From assembly GCA_039818945.1 (NCBI GenBank), contig JBCBSZ010000021.1:5305-69304 (forward strand): 64,000 bases of DNA, given 5' to 3'. Both the position numbers and the translations under genes were made by a program. Below the pieces are notes generated by a model. That model saw nothing but the letters and a program-made list of their open reading frames with translations. It made no database searches and was not told the DNA's origin. The stretch comes from JBCBSZ01 sp039818945 (GTDB lineage Bacteria; Actinomycetota; Acidimicrobiia; Acidimicrobiales; Poriferisodalaceae). Shown here piece after piece: positions 45,110-53,634 of the stretch (its first letter is position 1; each line of letters begins with the position of its first letter).

Positions 45110-45152
45110 GGAGCCGCGCCGGGATCGGTCCCTCCCGGCCCGGCGCGGCTCC
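45110..45152 (+). terminator. Strong terminator-like hairpin after the binding-protein gene
   Basis: GGAGCCGCGCCGGG (45110-45123) pairs perfectly with CCCGGCGCGGCTCC (45139-45152), a 14-bp stem with a 15-nt loop. It starts 29 bp after the stop. No T tract; partial read-through to the next genes is probable. Confidence 0.7.
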
Positions 45153-45160
45153 CTCGAAGC

Positions 45161-46876
45161 GTGCCCGGACCCGTGCCCTGCACCGTCGCATCTCCTCAGC
45201 GAACCCAGCACCGTTGGCGCAGCGTGCTCGTCGCGGTCGCGGTCGCGCTCGCCGCAGCGGCCTGCGGTGACGGCGACGACCCGGCGGCCCCGGCCGACGG
45301 CCCCGTCGTCGACGCCGAGGTCCGCACCGTCGCCTTCGCCGAGCGCGCCTGCTCCGGCGGGTTCGTCGCCCACGACCTCGACCACGTGACCGCACCGCGC
45401 GGCGAGGTCGAGGCCATGGTCGACGGGACCGGCGCCGGTGTGCTCGCCGACGACCTGGACGGCGATGGCGACATCGATCTCGTGCTCCCCGACCTGGTCG
45501 GCGCCACCAACGTGTGGTGGAACGACGGCGCCGGCGAGCTCACCCCCGAGCTCGTCGCCGAGGGTCGGTTCCGGCAGGCCGTCGCCGCCGACGTCGACGC
45601 CGATGGCACCCGCGATCTCGTCCTGACGACCGGTATCGGCCCGCCGCAGGTCTACCTGCGAGCCGCCGACGGCACCGGGTGGACCCGCACCGAGCTGCGC
45701 GATCTCCGCCTCGTGACCTTCTCGATCGCTCCCGGCGACCTCGAGGGCGACGGCGATCTCGACCTCGCCGTCGGCTCCTACAACGCCGAGCTGACCGCCG
45801 CCCGCGACCCCCGCGCGATCAGCGGCATCGACGTCGGCTCGGCCGTCTACCGCTCCACCGGGGGACTGTCCTTCGACGAGGAGCTGCTGTCGCCGTCGGC
45901 GCAGGCCCTCGTGACGCTGCTCGTCGACCTCGACGGCGACGGTGCCGACGACGTGGTGGCCGGGAACGACCTCGGTACCCCCGATCGCATCTGGCTCGGT
46001 GGTCCTCGCGGCCTCACGTTCACCGAGCTCTTCGACACCACGACGCTCTCCACGATGTCGATCGACGTCGCCGACATCGACAACGACGGCGACCGCGACG
46101 TGATCGCCACCGACATGGCGCCGATGGAGGGTGCGCCGCTCGACGCCTGGGCCGACGTCTTCGCCGACATCGAGGCCGCCCGCGTCGACGACATCCAGCA
46201 GCCCGAGAACGCCCTGCAGCTCGCCGGCGACGATGGGTACACCCAGGTGGCCCGCGCCCGGGGCATCGACGCCACGGGGTGGAGCTGGTCCGGCGTGACC
46301 GGCGACCTCGACGAGGACGGCCGGCTCGACCTCTACGTCGTCAACGGCATGCAGGGCACCGCGATCTTCGACACCCTGCCCGACGGCGAGCTCGTCGAGG
46401 CCAACCAGGTGTTCCGCAACGCCGGCGACGGCTTCGAGCCCCGTCCCGACTGGGGTCTGGGCGACGACGCCGGAGGGCGGGGCATGGCGCAGGCCGACCT
46501 CGACGGCGATGGCGATCTCGACGTCGTCATCAACAACCTGGGGTCACCGAGCCGGTGGTACGAGAACCAGCTCTGTGGCGGCACGGCCGTCGTCGTCGAG
46601 CCCCTCTGGCCGGCCGCGCAGAACCTCGACGCCCTCGGGGCCACGGTCGTCGTCGACGACGGCGACGTCGTCCGCGAGCGGATCATCACCGGCGCTCGCG
46701 GCTACCTCTCGACGAGCCAGACCCGCGCCCACGTCGGCCTCGGCGACGGTGGCCCGGTGGACGTCACGGTCCGATGGCCCGATGGCGCGACGACGCAGCT
46801 CGACGACGTCGATCCGGGCGAGCTGCTCGTGGTCGAGCGCACCGAGGCCGCCGTCACGACTGAGGAGGCGCCGTGA
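45161..46876 (+). CDS. FG-GAP/VCBS lipoprotein with ASPIC/UnbV C-terminal domain (CRTAC1-like)
   Basis: 571 residues. Lipobox AAAC at Cys35. At least seven calcium-type loops of the form D-x-[DE]-x-D-G-x-x-D (for example DLDGDGDIDLVLPDL, DIDNDGDRDVIATD, DLDGDGDLDVVINN) build a beta-propeller. The last 80 residues (IITGARGYLSTSQTRAHVGL, VRWPDGATTQLDDV) are the ASPIC/UnbV domain. Such proteins are extracellular and of unclear function, perhaps binding glycans. GTG at 45161 is used; 45173 is possible. It lies inside the sugar operon, after a hairpin. Confidence 0.88.
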   Translation: MPGPVPCTVASPQRTQHRWRSVLVAVAVALAAAACGDGDDPAAPADGPVVDAEVRTVAFAERACSGGFVAHDLDHVTAPRGEVEAMVDGTGAGVLADDLDGDGDIDLVLPDLVGATNVWWNDGAGELTPELVAEGRFRQAVAADVDADGTRDLVLTTGIGPPQVYLRAADGTGWTRTELRDLRLVTFSIAPGDLEGDGDLDLAVGSYNAELTAARDPRAISGIDVGSAVYRSTGGLSFDEELLSPSAQALVTLLVDLDGDGADDVVAGNDLGTPDRIWLGGPRGLTFTELFDTTTLSTMSIDVADIDNDGDRDVIATDMAPMEGAPLDAWADVFADIEAARVDDIQQPENALQLAGDDGYTQVARARGIDATGWSWSGVTGDLDEDGRLDLYVVNGMQGTAIFDTLPDGELVEANQVFRNAGDGFEPRPDWGLGDDAGGRGMAQADLDGDGDLDVVINNLGSPSRWYENQLCGGTAVVVEPLWPAAQNLDALGATVVVDDGDVVRERIITGARGYLSTSQTRAHVGLGDGGPVDVTVRWPDGATTQLDDVDPGELLVVERTEAAVTTEEAP

Positions 46877-47379
46877 GGTTGCCCGGCCGCCATCGGCGCG
46901 TCGACGAGACTTCCCTGATGGCTCCGCCGCGCCGTCTCGGTGACCGGATCCTCGCCGTCGCGCCGCACCTCACCGGGCTGGTCCTCATCGTCCTCGCCGC
47001 GATCGCGGTCGGCCGCCCCGAGGGCTGGATCGCGGTGCTGGCCCCGGTCGGCCCGGTCCTCTCCGCCTGCTGCGCCCGGGTGACGGGTCGTTGGGCCCCG
47101 GGGTGGCGCAGCGCGCTGGCCTTCGGCATCGTCGCCGCCGTGCTCATCGCCGGGGGCTGGACGATCATGCGCCTCGCCGGCGTGCACAACCTCTTCCTCT
47201 TCGTCTTCCCCATCGCCCTCCTCGGCTTCCTGCTCGGCGTCGTCAACTACGTCGCCGTCAGCTGCAGCCGGGCGTACCGGGCGCTGCGCGGACACCCACT
47301 CGACTACCCCTGGATCCCCGACGCGTTGGCTTCGGCACTGGGGCTCCCACCGGAAGGAACCAGCCATGGCAACCGTTGA
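46873..47379 (+). CDS. Small membrane protein of unknown family
   Basis: 168 residues with four hydrophobic helices (HLTGLVLIVLAAIAVG; WIAVLAPVGPVLSACCARVT; LAFGIVAAVLIAGGWTI; LFLFVFPIALLGFLLGVVNY). The C-terminal tail is cytoplasmic-like (RAYRALRGHPLDYPWIPDAL). No recognised domain. The GTG start overlaps the ASPIC lipoprotein stop (GTGA) and its 3' end overlaps the ATPase start by 14 nt, so it is tightly embedded in the operon. Confidence 0.7.
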   Translation: MRLPGRHRRVDETSLMAPPRRLGDRILAVAPHLTGLVLIVLAAIAVGRPEGWIAVLAPVGPVLSACCARVTGRWAPGWRSALAFGIVAAVLIAGGWTIMRLAGVHNLFLFVFPIALLGFLLGVVNYVAVSCSRAYRALRGHPLDYPWIPDALASALGLPPEGTSHGNR

Positions 47380-48541
47380 GCTCAAGGGCATCACCAAGAC
47401 CTACAGCGGCAACGACGTCCCCTCGGTCGACGACCTGAACGTCCGGATCGAGGACGGCGAGTTCGTGGTGCTCGTCGGGCCGTCCGGCTGCGGCAAGAGC
47501 ACGGCGCTCCGGATGGTCGCCGGGCTCGAGTCGATCAGCGGTGGTGACCTGTTCATCGACGAGGAGCGGGTCAACGACGTCGCGCCCCAGCAGCGCGACA
47601 TCGCGATGGTGTTCCAGAACTACGCGCTCTATCCGCACATGACGGTGGCCAAGAACATGGGCTACCCCCTCAAGGTGTCCGGGCTGTCGAAGGACGAGAT
47701 CGCCCGTCGGGTCAAGGAGACCGCCGAGGTGCTCCAGCTCGACGAGTTCCTCGATCGCAAGCCGGGCAACCTCTCGGGCGGTCAGCGCCAGCGCGTGGCG
47801 ATGGGTCGGGCGTTGATCCGTCAGCCCAAGGTCTTCCTGATGGACGAGCCGCTGTCGAACCTCGACGCCAAGCTGCGCGTGTACATGCGGTCCGAGATCG
47901 CGGCGATCCAGGAGCGACTGGGGATCACCACCATCTACGTCACGCACGACCAGGTCGAGGCCATGACGATGGGGGACCGGGTCGTCGTCCTCAAGGACGG
48001 GGTGCTGCAGCAGGCCGACACCCCCAAGGAGCTCTACGACCACCCCGCCAACATGTTCGTCGCCGGGTTCATCGGCTCCCCGGCGATGAACCTGTTCGAG
48101 AGCCGCCTCGAGGGCGACGGCGCGTCGCTGCGGATCGTCGTCGGCGAACAGTCCGTCGGCCTCCCGGACTCGGTGGTCGCCGCCCGTCCGGCGCTGGCCT
48201 CGCACGTCGGTCAGCGGATCATCGCGGGTGTCCGGCCCGACGACTGCTACGACGCCAAGCTGTCCTCGGAGTACCCGGTGCGACTGAACGCGCGGGTGCT
48301 GCTGCTCGAGTCGCTGGGCTCCGAGATCGTCGCCCACCTCGACGTCGGCGTCGGCCTGGTCGACAGCGGCGACCCCGACCTCCAGGAGCTCTCCGGCGAC
48401 GCCGCCGACGCGCCCACGGCCTTCCTCGCCCGGTTCAGCCCGCACTCGCGCGTCGAGAAGGGCGAGGACATCGCGATGGCGGTCGACGCCGACAAGCTGC
48501 ACTTCTTCGACCCGGCCTCCGGACTCGCGATCCGCGGCTGA
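47366..48541 (+). CDS. Sugar ABC transporter ATPase (MalK/UgpC/MsmK type)
   Basis: 391 residues. Walker A GPSGCGKST, Q-loop VFQNYALYPHMTV, signature LSGGQRQRVAMGRA, Walker B VFLMDEPLSNLDAK, H-loop VTHDQ. A C-terminal OB-fold regulatory region (about 240-391) fits CUT1 ATPases. ATG with GGAAGGA site. It powers the importer encoded by the two permeases and the binding protein upstream. Confidence 0.95.
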   Translation: MATVELKGITKTYSGNDVPSVDDLNVRIEDGEFVVLVGPSGCGKSTALRMVAGLESISGGDLFIDEERVNDVAPQQRDIAMVFQNYALYPHMTVAKNMGYPLKVSGLSKDEIARRVKETAEVLQLDEFLDRKPGNLSGGQRQRVAMGRALIRQPKVFLMDEPLSNLDAKLRVYMRSEIAAIQERLGITTIYVTHDQVEAMTMGDRVVVLKDGVLQQADTPKELYDHPANMFVAGFIGSPAMNLFESRLEGDGASLRIVVGEQSVGLPDSVVAARPALASHVGQRIIAGVRPDDCYDAKLSSEYPVRLNARVLLLESLGSEIVAHLDVGVGLVDSGDPDLQELSGDAADAPTAFLARFSPHSRVEKGEDIAMAVDADKLHFFDPASGLAIRG

Positions 48542-48574
48542 GCCGCCCACCCCTCACACCCCCAAAGGACGGTC

Positions 48575-49927
48575 ATGACCAAGATCACCTTCGTCGGCGC
48601 GGGCAGCACGGTGTTCGCCAAGAACCTCCTCGGCGACATCCTCGGCAAGCCGGAGCTGGCGAACGCGACCATCGCCCTGCACGACATCGACGCCGAGCGC
48701 CTCCGGACCTCCGAGATCGTGGCGGGCAAGACCGCTGCGGCCGTCGGCGCCATCCCGAAGATCGAGGCGACGACCGACCGGCGGGCAGCGCTCGCCGACG
48801 CCGATCACGTGATCACGATGTTCCAGGTCGGCGGCTACGAGCCGTCGACGGTCGTCGACTTCGAGATCCCGAAGCGGTTCGGCCTCGAGCAGACCATCGC
48901 CGACACCCTGGGGGTCGGCGGCATCATGCGCGGGCTGCGCACCATCCCGGTGCTGCTCGACGTGTGCCACGACATCGAGGAGGTCGCCGGCGGGGCGACG
49001 CTGCTCAACTACGTGAACCCGATGTCGATGCTCTGCTGGGCGGTCTCGCGGGCGTCGGCGGTACCGACGGTCGGCCTGTGCCACAGCGTGCAGCACACCG
49101 CCGAGCAGCTCGCCGGCGACCTCGGCGTCCCGATCGACGAGGTCAGCTACCGGTGCGCCGGCATCAATCACATGTCGTTCTACCTGGAGTTCGAGCAGCA
49201 CACCCAGGACGGCAGGGTCGACCTGTTCCCGGCGATCGCCGAGCGGGCCGAGCACCCGGCGCCCCAGCGCGGCGATCCGACCCGCAGCGACGGCGGCACC
49301 GAGGGCCTCTCGGACGCCGTCCGTTACGAGATGTTCAAGCGGCTCGGCTACTTCGTCACCGAGTCGAGCGAGCACTTCAGCGAGTACGTGCCCTACTTCA
49401 TCAAGGAGGGGCGGGCCGATCTGCTCGAGCGCTATGGGGTGCCGCTCGACGAGTACCCGCGGCGATGCGAGCGGCAGATCGAGGGCTGGGAGGCCTTGCG
49501 CGCCGAGCTGGAGGACCCCGACGCGTCCATCGACGTCGTGCCGAGCTCGGAGTACGGCGCCGACATCATCCACAGCATGGTCACGGGCCAGCCCCGGGTG
49601 ATCTACGGCAACGTGCCGAACCGCGACCTGATCACCAACCTGCCCGACGGCTGCATCGTCGAGGTGCCCTGCCTGGTCGACGCCAACGGCGTGCAGCCGA
49701 CGCGCATCGGCGAGCTGCCGCCGCAGCTGGCGGCGCTGATGCAGACCAACATCAACGTCCAGTCATTGACGGTCGAGGCGGCGCTGACGGGGAATCGCCA
49801 ACACGTCTACCACGCTGCCATGCTCGATCCGCATGCGTCCTCCGAGCTCGATCTCGATCAGATCTGGGCGCTCGTGGACGCGCTCATCGATGCCCACGGC
49901 GATTACCTCCCCGACTCGCTCCGCTGA
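48575..49927 (+). CDS. melA: GH4 alpha-galactosidase (NAD- and Mn-dependent)
   Basis: 450 residues. N-terminal Rossmann motif ITFVGAGSTVFAKNLLGDI; metal and substrate segments NYVNPMSML, LCHSVQHT (C169) and GINHMSFYLEFE (H199). GH4 alpha-galactosidases use NAD, Mn2+ and reducing conditions to cleave melibiose, raffinose or related galactosides by an oxidation-elimination route. No signal peptide, so it works on imported sugar. Ribosome site AAAGGACGG. It is the clearest pointer to the operon's substrate. Confidence 0.95.
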   Translation: MTKITFVGAGSTVFAKNLLGDILGKPELANATIALHDIDAERLRTSEIVAGKTAAAVGAIPKIEATTDRRAALADADHVITMFQVGGYEPSTVVDFEIPKRFGLEQTIADTLGVGGIMRGLRTIPVLLDVCHDIEEVAGGATLLNYVNPMSMLCWAVSRASAVPTVGLCHSVQHTAEQLAGDLGVPIDEVSYRCAGINHMSFYLEFEQHTQDGRVDLFPAIAERAEHPAPQRGDPTRSDGGTEGLSDAVRYEMFKRLGYFVTESSEHFSEYVPYFIKEGRADLLERYGVPLDEYPRRCERQIEGWEALRAELEDPDASIDVVPSSEYGADIIHSMVTGQPRVIYGNVPNRDLITNLPDGCIVEVPCLVDANGVQPTRIGELPPQLAALMQTNINVQSLTVEAALTGNRQHVYHAAMLDPHASSELDLDQIWALVDALIDAHGDYLPDSLR

Positions 49928-49930
49928 GCG

Positions 49931-51787
49931 GTGGCGGTGAACCGCAGCCGCGGGCTCGCAGCCGTCGGGCTGCTGGCGGCGGTCGCCGGCCTGGCAGCTG
50001 CGCTCATCGCGCTGACGCGCTCCGACGGTGGCGACGAGGTCGGGCGGTGCACCGCGCCCGACGAGGCCTCGGTGGTCCGGGTCTGGAACGAGCAGGTCCT
50101 CGACGCCATCCGGCGCGATACCCCGGCACCAACGGTCCACGCCCGGAACCTCTTCCATCTCTCCGCGGTGATGTGGGACGCCTGGGTCGCCTACGGCGGT
50201 GACGGCCAGGCCGTCTACGTGGACCTCGATCGGTCGGCATCCGATGCGAACGCCGCCCGGATCGACGCCATCAACCTGGCGGCCCACCGACTCCTGACCG
50301 AGCGCTACCGCGATGCGGAGGGTCGCATCGAGACGCTTTCCGCACTCGATGCGACGCTCGCCGAGCAGTGCGGTCAGCTCGACGTGGCGTCGCTCGACGA
50401 CTCCAGCGCCGCGGCCGTCGGCCTCCGCATCGCCGACGAGGTCCTCGATCAGACCTTCGACGACGGCGCCGACGAACGCCTTCGGTACCTCGATCCCGAC
50501 TACCGACCGGTCAACCCGCCGCTCGACCCGACCACCTCCGGCACCGAGCTCGTCGATCCGAACCGCTGGCAGCCCCTGGCGCTGGAGACGTCGATCGCGC
50601 AGAACGGACTGCCGCTCCCGTCCGGACCGCAGGTGTTCATCGGATCCCAGTGGGGCGAGGTCGAGGGGTTCGCGCTGTCCGACGGTGAGATCCCCGGCCT
50701 GCCGGTCGATCCGGGCCCGCCGCCGCTGCTCGGAACCGACACCGACCTGGAGTACCGCAAGTCCCTCACCGAGGTGATCGAGGCGGGCGCAGCGCTCGAG
50801 ACCGGGGTGGCGACGATCGATCTGTCGCCCGGCGCTCGCGGCAACAACGAGATCGGCCGCGACGACGGCGCCGGTCACGAGCTGAACCCGACGACCGGCG
50901 GAGCGTACGAGCCGAACGTCGTCGACCTGGGCGACTACGGCCGCGTGATCGCGGAGTACTGGGCCGACGGACCGGACTCCGAGACCCCGCCTGGTCACTG
51001 GAACACGATCGCCCACGGCGTGAGCGACGCCCTCTCCTCGGAGCGGCTGCTCGTCGGTAGGGAGGGCGATCCGGTCGATCGACTGGAGTGGGACGTGAAG
51101 TTGCACCTCGCGCTCAACGGCGCGATGCACGACGCCGCGATCGCGGCGTGGGGTGCGAAGGCCCACTACGACTACGTCCGACCGATCTCGATGATCCGCC
51201 ACGCCGGGGGACTGGGGCAGTCGAGCGACCCCGACGGGCCGTCGTACCACCCCGAGGGGCTGCTCGTCGTCGACGGCCTCGTCGAGGTGGTCACCGCCGA
51301 GAGCTCGGCGCCGGGCGAGCGCCACGAGGCGCTGGCCGACCACGTGGGCGAGGTGGCGGTCCGGAGCTGGCTCGGAGCCCCCGACGACCCCGAGGTCGAG
51401 ACGACCGGCGTCGGCTGGCTCCTCGCCGTCGACTGGGTGCCCTATCAGCGGCCCACGTTCGTGACGCCGGCGTTCGCGGCGTACGTGTCCGGCCACAGCA
51501 CCTTCAGTCGGGCCGGCGCCGAGGTGCTCGCCGAGTTCACGGGATCACCGTTCTTCCCCGGCGGCCTGTCCACCTGGACCGTCGCCGAGGGGGCGCTGCT
51601 GCACGAGGACGGTCCGACCGCCGACGTCACCCTGCAGTGGGCGACCTACGGCGACGCCGCCGACGAGGCCGGTCGGTCGCGCATCTTCGGCGGGATCCAT
51701 GTGGCCGCAGATGACGTCGCCGGCCGCCTGATGGGTGCCGAGGTCGGTCGGGCGGCGGTCGCGGCCGCCTTCGAGCTGTTCGGCTGA
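49931..51787 (+). CDS. Vanadium-dependent haloperoxidase-fold (PAP2 superfamily) exported protein
   Basis: 618 residues. One N-terminal helix (GLAAVGLLAAVAGLAAALIAL) anchors or exports it. The complete vanadate/phosphate signature is present: K410-x6-R417-P418, S520-G521-H522 and S583-R584-x5-H590-x3-D594. It is therefore either a vanadium haloperoxidase or an acid-phosphatase-like relative. GTG start is only 3 bp after the melA stop, so it belongs to the same transcript. The catalytic identity (chloro-, bromo- or phosphatase) cannot be read from sequence alone. Confidence 0.88.
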   Translation: MAVNRSRGLAAVGLLAAVAGLAAALIALTRSDGGDEVGRCTAPDEASVVRVWNEQVLDAIRRDTPAPTVHARNLFHLSAVMWDAWVAYGGDGQAVYVDLDRSASDANAARIDAINLAAHRLLTERYRDAEGRIETLSALDATLAEQCGQLDVASLDDSSAAAVGLRIADEVLDQTFDDGADERLRYLDPDYRPVNPPLDPTTSGTELVDPNRWQPLALETSIAQNGLPLPSGPQVFIGSQWGEVEGFALSDGEIPGLPVDPGPPPLLGTDTDLEYRKSLTEVIEAGAALETGVATIDLSPGARGNNEIGRDDGAGHELNPTTGGAYEPNVVDLGDYGRVIAEYWADGPDSETPPGHWNTIAHGVSDALSSERLLVGREGDPVDRLEWDVKLHLALNGAMHDAAIAAWGAKAHYDYVRPISMIRHAGGLGQSSDPDGPSYHPEGLLVVDGLVEVVTAESSAPGERHEALADHVGEVAVRSWLGAPDDPEVETTGVGWLLAVDWVPYQRPTFVTPAFAAYVSGHSTFSRAGAEVLAEFTGSPFFPGGLSTWTVAEGALLHEDGPTADVTLQWATYGDAADEAGRSRIFGGIHVAADDVAGRLMGAEVGRAAVAAAFELFG

Positions 51788-51794
51788 CCGCGGC

Positions 51795-52292
51795 TCAGGT
51801 CCGGCGTCCGTCGAGGTTGGCCTCGGCGAGGGGCAACGTGCGGGGGGCGAACAGCGTCGACAGCACGATGGTGGTGTCGGTCCGCAGCACCGCCGAGTGG
51901 TCGAGGAGCCGGGTGAGCACCCGTTGGAGGTCGACGTTGGATCGCCCGGCGACCTTCACCAACACGTCGCCGGTCCCGCTGGTCGTGTGCGCCTCGATCA
52001 CCTCGGGGATCGAGGCGAAGTGCTCGGCCAGCGGTCCGATGGCGGACTGGTCGGTCTCGATCGTCACGAACGCGAGGACCTCGTAGCCGAGGGCGGCCGG
52101 TTCGAGCTCGGGTCCCAGCGACCGCACGATGCCGGTGCGGCGGAGCTTGTCGAGCCGGGCCTGTGCGGTCCCGCGGGCCACGCGGAGCTGCCGCGACAGC
52201 TCCAGGACGCTGATGCGGGGGTGTTCGTCGAGCAGTCGGAGCAGGCGGAGATCGAGCTCGTCGATCCGTGGATCGTTGCCCAGGTCGTCCAT
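51795..52292 (-). CDS. Lrp/AsnC-family transcriptional regulator
   Basis: 165 residues. N-terminal winged helix-turn-helix (IDELDLRLLRLLDEHPRISV, ELSRQLRVARGTAQARLDKL) and a C-terminal RAM ligand-binding domain (VEVIEAHTTSGTGDVLVKVAG-type block at about 95-115). Such proteins sense amino acids or related compounds. ATG with GAGGAGGG site. It lies after the phosphofructokinase genes on the same strand, behind a hairpin, and converges with the haloperoxidase gene. Confidence 0.92.
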   Translation of the reverse strand: MDDLGNDPRIDELDLRLLRLLDEHPRISVLELSRQLRVARGTAQARLDKLRRTGIVRSLGPELEPAALGYEVLAFVTIETDQSAIGPLAEHFASIPEVIEAHTTSGTGDVLVKVAGRSNVDLQRVLTRLLDHSAVLRTDTTIVLSTLFAPRTLPLAEANLDGRRT

Positions 52293-52360
52293 CGATCGCC
52301 CTCCTCGGCCACCAGTCTGGTCGACGAGGGGTCGCCGCGGTGCCCGGTCCGCCCCGTCGT

Positions 52361-52377
52361 GCGCGGCGGGCCCGCGC
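52361..52377 (-). terminator. Hairpin directly after the PPi-type pfk stop
   Basis: GCGCGG / CCGCGC, 6-bp stem with 5-nt loop, immediately downstream of the stop on the minus strand. No T tract. Confidence 0.4.
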
Positions 52378-53526
52378 TCAGTAGAGGAACATCGGCTTGC
52401 CACCGACGTGGCGCACCTTGGGGCGGTAGGCGGAGACGTCGTAGAGCTCGTCGACGTCGACCCGCTTCACGCCGTCGCCGGTGACCGAGACGGGCACGTT
52501 CGTGTAGGTGCCGGAGCGCAGGGCCACCATCCGGCCCGACGAGCCCTCCATCGCCAGGTCGGCCGCCATCACGGCGTAGTTCGTGGCCACCATCAGGTCG
52601 AGGCTGTCGGGGCGGCCCGAGCGCATGAGGTAGGCAACCTCCTGCAGGATGATCCCCTCGCCGGTCTTGTCCTTGAGCAGCTCGCCGGTCTGCCGGCCGA
52701 TGCCGCCGAGCTTGCGGTGCCCGTACGCATCCGCCTCGCCCGACACGTGCAGGTCACCACCCTCGATGGTCGCGCCTTCCGACACGGTGACCATCGCGTA
52801 GCTCGACGGGTTGTGGGCCTTGTCCTGCGTGAGCAGGTCGGCGAGCTTGTCGATGTCGAAGGGCACCTCGGAGATCAGGGCCCGGTCGACGCCGGCCAGG
52901 TAGGCCGTGACGAGCGAGGTCTCACCCGAGTACCGGCCGAACAGCTCGATCACGGCGATCCGCTCGTGGGAGCCGGTGCTGGTGCGGAGGTTGTGGATGA
53001 ACTCGACGCCCCGCGTGACCGCGGTCGAGAAGCCGATGCAGTAGTCGGTGCCGTGGACGTCGTTGTCCATCGTCTTCGGGATGGCGATGACCGGCACGCC
53101 CTCGGTGTGCATCCGCAGGCCGTACGAGAGCGTGTCGTCGCCACCGATGGGTAGCAGCGCGTTGACGCCGAGCGCATCGAGCACGCGCAGGACGTGTGGC
53201 GTGAGGTCGTGTGGACCGTCGCCCTCGATCTGGTCGGTCAGGAAGTCCGGGACCTCCGACGTCTTCACCTTGCCCGGGTTGGTCCTCGAGGTGTGCAGGA
53301 ACGTCCCACCGGTGCGGTCCACGGTCCGGACGCGAGCGAGGTCGAGCGGCATGGTGTTGACGGACAGCGACTCCGGGTCGTCGGGGTTGCAGTTGAGCAG
53401 TCCGCCCCAGCCGCGCCGGATCCCGATGATCTCGTGTCCGGCGGAGATGACCCGCTCGACGGCGGCCTTGATGCACGGGTTGAGCCCGGGGACGTCACCG
53501 CCACCGGTGAGGATCGCTACGCGCAT
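52378..53526 (-). CDS. Phosphofructokinase, PPi-dependent type
   Basis: 382 residues. The PFK fold is clear: ILTGGGDVPGLNP, RRGWGGLL, IGGDDTLSYG, IPKTMDNDVHGTDYCIGFSTA. At the two positions that distinguish donors, the motif is GGDD (D131 instead of the Gly of ATP enzymes) and PKTMDND (K151 instead of Gly). Both are established marks of PPi-dependent enzymes, so it likely phosphorylates fructose 6-phosphate reversibly with pyrophosphate. ATG with GGGAG site, 108 bp after the two-domain pfk gene. Confidence 0.9.
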   Translation of the reverse strand: MRVAILTGGGDVPGLNPCIKAAVERVISAGHEIIGIRRGWGGLLNCNPDDPESLSVNTMPLDLARVRTVDRTGGTFLHTSRTNPGKVKTSEVPDFLTDQIEGDGPHDLTPHVLRVLDALGVNALLPIGGDDTLSYGLRMHTEGVPVIAIPKTMDNDVHGTDYCIGFSTAVTRGVEFIHNLRTSTGSHERIAVIELFGRYSGETSLVTAYLAGVDRALISEVPFDIDKLADLLTQDKAHNPSSYAMVTVSEGATIEGGDLHVSGEADAYGHRKLGGIGRQTGELLKDKTGEGIILQEVAYLMRSGRPDSLDLMVATNYAVMAADLAMEGSSGRMVALRSGTYTNVPVSVTGDGVKRVDVDELYDVSAYRPKVRHVGGKPMFLY

Positions 53527-53634
53527 GGAGCACTCCCAAGATTCGTCTTCGGATCGGTTCAGCCTGCCACGTCGTGGCGGGCCCATTCGCCACGACCGCG
53601 CCCATCGCGGCCATGACCGTCGTCGGTGGTGAGA

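Noticed and set aside
53566..53578. GCCACG-T-CGTGGC palindrome between the two pfk genes as a terminator
   Set aside because: The one-base centre gives a poor hairpin and no T tract follows; the next gene is probably co-transcribed.
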